From Flavobacterium sp. Root901 (GTDB taxonomy: Bacteria > Bacteroidota > Bacteroidia > Flavobacteriales > Flavobacteriaceae): 64,000 nt of DNA. Location of the stretch: assembly GCF_001429765.1 (NCBI RefSeq), contig NZ_LMJB01000006.1, forward strand, positions 62,001 to 126,000, written 5' to 3'. The notes below the pieces were generated by a model, which ran no database searches, was not told the origin of the DNA, and was given only the letters and a program-made list of their open reading frames with translations. This document shows positions 60,582 to 64,000 of this stretch, in pieces. The position numbers and the translations under genes are program-made. Each line of letters opens with the position of its first letter. Positions within the stretch are counted from its first letter, which is position 1.

Positions 60582-61469
60582 TCAATCAAATAAATCCGAA
60601 GACAAATACCTGTCACCGCGGTCGCAGATCACGGCAACTATAACTCCTGATTCTAATTGTTCGGCAATTTTTAGAGCCACGGCAACAGAACCGCCGCTGC
60701 TCATTCCGGCAAAAACACCTTCTTCAAGAGCTAGTCTTTTAGTCATTTCTCTGGCTTCTTCTTCGCTGACATCTACAACAGTGTCTACTTTTGAGGCATC
60801 AAAAATTTTAGGTAAATATTCCTGAGGCCATTTGCGAATTCCCGGAATTTGAGACCCGTCGCTTGGCTGAGCACCAATAATCTGGATTGCCGGATTTTTT
60901 TCTTTTAAATAGGTCGAAGTACCAATGATTGTTCCTGTAGTTCCCATAGCAGAAACGAAATGTGTTACAGTTCCTTCCGTATCATTCCAGATTTCAGGAC
61001 CGGTGGTTTTATAATGGGCTTTCCAGTTATCATCATTCGCAAACTGATTTAGCATGATGTAACCGCCTTGAGCAACTTTTTTGTCGGCATAATCTCTTGA
61101 ACCTATAATTCCTTCTTCTGCAGGCGTTAAAATAACTGTAGCGCCATAAGCACGCATGGTTTGTGTTCGCTCTTTTGTAGAATCTTCCGGAAGAATTAAT
61201 TCTATTTCTATTTGAAACAACTGCGCAATCATTGCAAGGGCAATTCCGGTATTGCCGCTTGTTGCTTCAATTAATTTATCTCCTTTTTTAATTTCGCCTC
61301 TCTCCAGAGCTGCTGCGATCATATTATATGCCGCTCTGTCTTTTACGCTGCCGCCGGGATTATTTCCTTCCAGTTTCAGTAAAAGTTTAACGTTTTTATT
61401 TTTAACCAGATTGACGGTTTCCATTAATGGAGTATTTCCAATTAGGTTTAATAACTTCTGTGGACCCAT
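60582..61469 (-). CDS. cysM: Cysteine synthase B / O-acetylserine sulfhydrylase
   Basis: This PLP enzyme makes cysteine from O-acetylserine and sulfide. The 295 residues hold the N-terminal LIGNTPLMETVNLV, the PLP lysine in GGSVKDRAAYNM (about 40-51), the SGNTGIALAM loop (about 69-78) and the late GMSSGGSVAVALK. The branch is CysM-like from its length and PGGSVKDRAA. The start is one base after the acetyltransferase stop, so the pair is transcribed together and makes cysteine from serine in two steps. Confidence 0.93.
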   Translation of the reverse strand: MGPQKLLNLIGNTPLMETVNLVKNKNVKLLLKLEGNNPGGSVKDRAAYNMIAAALERGEIKKGDKLIEATSGNTGIALAMIAQLFQIEIELILPEDSTKERTQTMRAYGATVILTPAEEGIIGSRDYADKKVAQGGYIMLNQFANDDNWKAHYKTTGPEIWNDTEGTVTHFVSAMGTTGTIIGTSTYLKEKNPAIQIIGAQPSDGSQIPGIRKWPQEYLPKIFDASKVDTVVDVSEEEAREMTKRLALEEGVFAGMSSGGSVAVALKIAEQLESGVIVAVICDRGDRYLSSDLFD

Positions 61470-61470
61470 T

Positions 61471-62262
61471 TTATTTTTTTTCTTTTATTTTAACTTCTGT
61501 TGTAGTGGTATTCAATACGATAGAATCTTCAGGAATAGATTTAGTAACCCATGAGTTTCCACCAATTATACTGTTTTTACCAATGACCGTTTCTCCTCCT
61601 AAAATCGTTGCATTGGCATAAATGCATACATTGGCTTCGACGGTTGGATGTCTTTTGGCATTTTTCATTTCCTTGCTTACACTTAAAGCACCTAAAGTTA
61701 CACCCTGATAAATTTTAACGTGTTTTTTTATAACGGTTGTTTCTCCAATAACGATTCCCGTAGCATGATCTATAAAGAAGGGAGAAGCAATATCGGCTCC
61801 GGCGTGAATATCAGTTCCGGTAATTCGGTGTGCATATTCACTCATTAATCTCGAAAACAATAATAAATCGAGTTTGTATAATTCGTGACTTAATCTGTAA
61901 ATCGCAATGGCATAAAAACCGGGATAACCCAAATATACCTCATCAATGCTGTTAGAAGCGGGATCATTTTCGAGAATATATGCAGCATCCTCATTTAATT
62001 TTTCCAGAACACCAGGCAGTTTTTCTACAAATCTGTCCCAAATTGATCCGCATAAATTTTGTGGTTTTTTACAGGCTAAAACTGCTATTTCTTTAAAGCG
62101 GATTTCAAGTTCGTCTATACTTTCATCAAGTGCGGCATTCGAATCAAAAAGTGTGTAAAAAAGCTTTTCGGTAAAATCTTCTGTTTTGGTTTTGATCCCG
62201 TAATTTATATTAGAATGGCTCTTTAAAGCCTTAATATTTTGTATGATATTGTCTTTTGTCAC
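61471..62262 (-). CDS. Serine O-acetyltransferase (EpsC/CysE type)
   Basis: The 263-residue protein acetylates serine with acetyl-CoA, the step before CysM. The C-terminal half is a left-handed beta-helix of hexapeptide repeats: DIHAGADIASPFFIDHATGI (about 151-170), VIKKHVKIYQGVTLGALSVS, and CIYANATILGGETVIGKN. The longer helical N-terminal domain fits the EpsC type of Bacteroidota. It lies one base upstream of cysM. No cysteine-feedback motif can be judged from the sequence. Confidence 0.93.
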   Translation of the reverse strand: MTKDNIIQNIKALKSHSNINYGIKTKTEDFTEKLFYTLFDSNAALDESIDELEIRFKEIAVLACKKPQNLCGSIWDRFVEKLPGVLEKLNEDAAYILENDPASNSIDEVYLGYPGFYAIAIYRLSHELYKLDLLLFSRLMSEYAHRITGTDIHAGADIASPFFIDHATGIVIGETTVIKKHVKIYQGVTLGALSVSKEMKNAKRHPTVEANVCIYANATILGGETVIGKNSIIGGNSWVTKSIPEDSIVLNTTTTEVKIKEKK

Positions 62263-62452
62263 AATAGTAAAATTGAATGGATATTTTGAAACGTTAAAAG
62301 TAAGGTGTTTTTTGTAAATAAGGATACGATTTAACTAAAGAAATTTTGTTTCCGGAATCGTATTTGTGATAAATAAAAGATTGATAAATGATATTTTTTT
62401 ATATGATTCTTAAGAAGTTAATTATGTAAATTAGCTGATAAAATTTATTAAA

Positions 62453-63154
62453 ATGAAAAATGTTTCAACTTTTAAAAGTGCGATTTCAGATATTTCTTTT
62501 CCCGAAAGTGAGAAAATTTGCGGTAAATCTATTCATGATCCAATTTTAGGCATGATAATTAAAGATCATCCTTTGTTTTGCGATGATGACTGTATTTCTG
62601 TTCAGGAATTGAATGAATACCGTCAAAAATATATTTCCAATTATTTGTCTACGGAAATTGGAGCACTTTCAGATCTTGAAAAAAATGTGATTTCCTCTTT
62701 AAAAGAAGATAAATCAATTGTAAGCATTGTAGAAGATGAAGATGAGAAAAGAAATTTTGGGCAAAAAATAGCCGATCAGGTGGCAGATTTTGGAGGAAGC
62801 TGGACTTTTATTATTTCATTTGTTGCTTTTATTATAGTTTGGATTGGTTCCAATGTTTATTTTTTATTGGATAAAGGGTTTGATCCGTATCCGTTTATAT
62901 TACTTAATTTAATTTTATCCTGTATTGCAGCACTTCAGGCTCCCGTAATCATGATGAGCCAGAACCGTCAGGAAGAAAAAGACCGCAACCGAGCCAAAAA
63001 AGATTATATGATTAACCTGAAATCTGAATTAGAAATCAGAATGATTCACGACAAAATTGACCATTTAATTATGCATCAGCAGCAGGAATTAATCGAAATT
63101 CAAAAAGTTCAGATCGAAATGATGAATGATATTTTGAATCAGGTTAAGAAGTAA
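62453..63154 (+). CDS. DUF1003 membrane protein
   Basis: The 233 residues have two helices (about 118-141, SWTFIISFVAFIIVWIGSNV; about 150-168, ILLNLILSCIAALQAPVIM) followed by the typical MMSQNRQEEKDRNRAKKDY. A long coiled-coil tail closes the protein. The N-terminal 75 residues are soluble and carry several cysteines (KICGK, FCDDDC). The layout is that of DUF1003 proteins of unknown role. It is transcribed alone. Confidence 0.92.
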   Translation: MKNVSTFKSAISDISFPESEKICGKSIHDPILGMIIKDHPLFCDDDCISVQELNEYRQKYISNYLSTEIGALSDLEKNVISSLKEDKSIVSIVEDEDEKRNFGQKIADQVADFGGSWTFIISFVAFIIVWIGSNVYFLLDKGFDPYPFILLNLILSCIAALQAPVIMMSQNRQEEKDRNRAKKDYMINLKSELEIRMIHDKIDHLIMHQQQELIEIQKVQIEMMNDILNQVKK

Positions 63155-63197
63155 ATTTGATTGAAATTTCAATTTTTAAATTCCAAATTTCCGGTTT

Positions 63198-63221
63198 GTC
63201 AGGCTGAGTGAAGTCGAAGCC
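63198..63221 (+). repeat. Short interspersed repeat, GGCTGAGCGAAG family
   Basis: GTCAGGCTGAGTGAAGTCGA, continuing AGCC, is the clearest of the three copies (others at 24702 and, reversed, 15482). It lies 44 bases after the DUF1003 stop, before the end of the convergent DUF2752 gene. Confidence 0.85.
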
Positions 63222-63233
63222 CAATTCAAAAAT

Positions 63234-63518
63234 CTAAAATAAAAAATGTTTGAAGTAATATCCAATACACATAAAAACGACATTTAGTGCCGCTGCTTTC
63301 CAGATTATTTTTTGGTAATTTCTGGACTTATCAAAAAAGTAAAACAGCAGTAAAACCAAAAATAAAAGTGAAGTATAAACTGCCGGATACATTTTAAAAG
63401 CAGTCAAAAATTCGCCCTGAAAAAGTAAGAATAAAGAACGTTGAAAACCACAGCCCAGACACTCCATTCCAAAGAGTTTTTTGAACAGGCATGGGATCAT
63501 ATATTTCTCTAAATTCAC
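63234..63518 (-). CDS. DUF2752 membrane protein
   Basis: The 94-residue protein has the DUF2752 core CLFKKLFGMECLGCGFQRSL near the start: the cysteine pair lies in ECLGCGFQRS. Two helices follow (about 45-61 and 73-92). It is a small inner-membrane protein without known function. It converges with the DUF1003 gene. The start MNLEKYMIPCLFKK fits relatives. Confidence 0.9.
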   Translation of the reverse strand: MNLEKYMIPCLFKKLFGMECLGCGFQRSLFLLFQGEFLTAFKMYPAVYTSLLFLVLLLFYFFDKSRNYQKIIWKAAALNVVFMCIGYYFKHFLF

Positions 63519-63622
63519 AGTCGGATTTTTTTACAATTTTACAAAAAATATTCGATAACATTTCAGAAGAGCCGAACTTCTATTTTAAAGTTTTATACTT
63601 TTGGATTCTTAAACTTTAAAAA

Positions 63623-63808
63623 ATGAAAACTTTTAAAATTTTAATTATGATTCTTGCTATTTCAGTTGCGTTATACGAGCAGGTGTCTGATGATAAAAAT
63701 ATCTATGTAATGGTAATTGCAATTGCTGTTTTTATGTATGGAATGATGCAGCTGAGTGTAAAAACACCAAGTAAAAATCAAGAAAAAGAGGAGCAGGATG
63801 TTGAATAA
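63623..63808 (+). CDS. Small membrane protein (61 aa) before the Smr/MutS2-like gene
   Basis: Two hydrophobic stretches (about 5-17 and 28-45, IYVMVIAIAVFMYGMMQL) and an acidic tail are visible. Its stop overlaps the start of the next gene by 11 bases, so translation is probably coupled. I recall this small gene next to the Smr-domain gene in Flavobacterium. Function unknown. Confidence 0.78.
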   Translation: MKTFKILIMILAISVALYEQVSDDKNIYVMVIAIAVFMYGMMQLSVKTPSKNQEKEEQDVE

Positions 63809-64000
63809 AGGTGATAAAGTTTCTGTCTTAGACGAAGCGATAAACGGTAAAGTAATTTCGGTTAAAAACAATGAAGTTTTAATAGAAACAGAGGACGGAT
63901 TTACGATGACATTTTTTGTCAATGAATTAGTTAAAATTCAAGATTCCAGTGATTTAATGAATTCTATTAAAAGAATTGATTTAGAAGAAATTACAAAAGA
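63798..64000 (+). CDS. N-terminal part of a Smr/MutS2-like (DUF2027) protein, cut by window end
   Basis: The frame begins MLNKGDKVSVLDEAINGKVI and is open to the window edge (67 full codons). The short beta-barrel-like start (GDKVSVLDEAINGKVISV, then VLIETEDGFTMTFFVNELV) matches the N-terminus of DUF2027/Smr-domain proteins of Bacteroidota, which end in a Smr endonuclease domain. That domain is not in the window. The start overlaps the small upstream gene by 11 bases. Confidence 0.8.
   Translation, partial: MLNKGDKVSVLDEAINGKVISVKNNEVLIETEDGFTMTFFVNELVKIQDSSDLMNSIKRIDLEEITK

Overview
The window looks like a chromosomal segment from a Flavobacterium (Bacteroidota, Flavobacteriia), probably close to the F. 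johnsoniae group. The reasons are AT-rich DNA with A-rich leaders instead of clear Shine-Dalgarno sites, promoter-like TAnnTTTG boxes, SusC-style TonB receptors with carboxypeptidase-like N-terminal domains, many short lipoproteins, and several families found almost only in Bacteroidota (TIGR02757, TIGR02117, DUF6048, DUF6095, DUF6146, DUF6452, DUF6787). I see no rRNA, tRNA, CRISPR array, insertion sequence or prophage.

Layout. 0-4.7 kb: end of a GH16 glucanase, an ECF sigma factor with a 47-residue companion, a TPR protein, endonuclease III (nth) without its iron-sulfur cluster, and a thiol peroxidase (bcp). 4.7-13.9 kb: a large conserved protein of unknown function, an MBL-fold hydrolase, two small envelope proteins, then a minus-strand group (BatA-like protein, dihydroorotase-like protein without its HxH metal motif, DUF4870-like protein, esterase) and a lactonase. 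14-19.4 kb: DEAD-box helicase (box reads DEFD), TIGR02757, a LolD-like ATPase carrying an inserted two-helix membrane hairpin, and small membrane or lipoproteins. 19.5-24.7 kb: serine biosynthesis (serC, serA) behind a LuxC-type acyl-CoA reductase, divergent from a ferredoxin. 24.7-35.3 kb: TonB receptor, ychF, TIGR02117, a frameshifted lipoprotein, YihY, an FMN reductase, two tandem transglutaminase-like genes (the second frameshifted) and pncB. 35.4-41.2 kb: topoisomerase IV operon with a YhcG/DUF1016 nuclease gene between parE and parC. 41.3-47.1 kb: exonuclease/DUF294 signalling pair, DinB-like and pentapeptide proteins, DUF6095 and murQ. 47.3-59 kb: AraC-type membrane regulator, second TonB receptor, ZIP transporter, methyltransferases, a racemase, the rlmD-DUF6452-DUF6048 operon and a histidine kinase. 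59.4-64 kb: aldo/keto reductase, cysteine biosynthesis (serine acetyltransferase plus cysM), DUF1003, DUF2752, and the start of a Smr/MutS2-like protein.

Functionally most of this is housekeeping: serine made by SerA/SerC could feed the acetyltransferase/CysM pair about 40 kb away, and topoisomerase IV, YchF, RlmD and the helicase serve DNA and RNA metabolism. The most unusual layer lies between the genes. Several families of dispersed, self-complementary repeats sit in gaps. Each is an array of short degenerate words followed, after a spacer or an ordinary terminator hairpin, by its reverse complement. One family (words like CTAAGATGCTAAG) occurs four times and another (words like TTAATCGTTTAAT) twice. 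The oddest proteins are the ATPase with the membrane insert and the YhcG gene with nested coding palindromes inside the topoisomerase IV operon.
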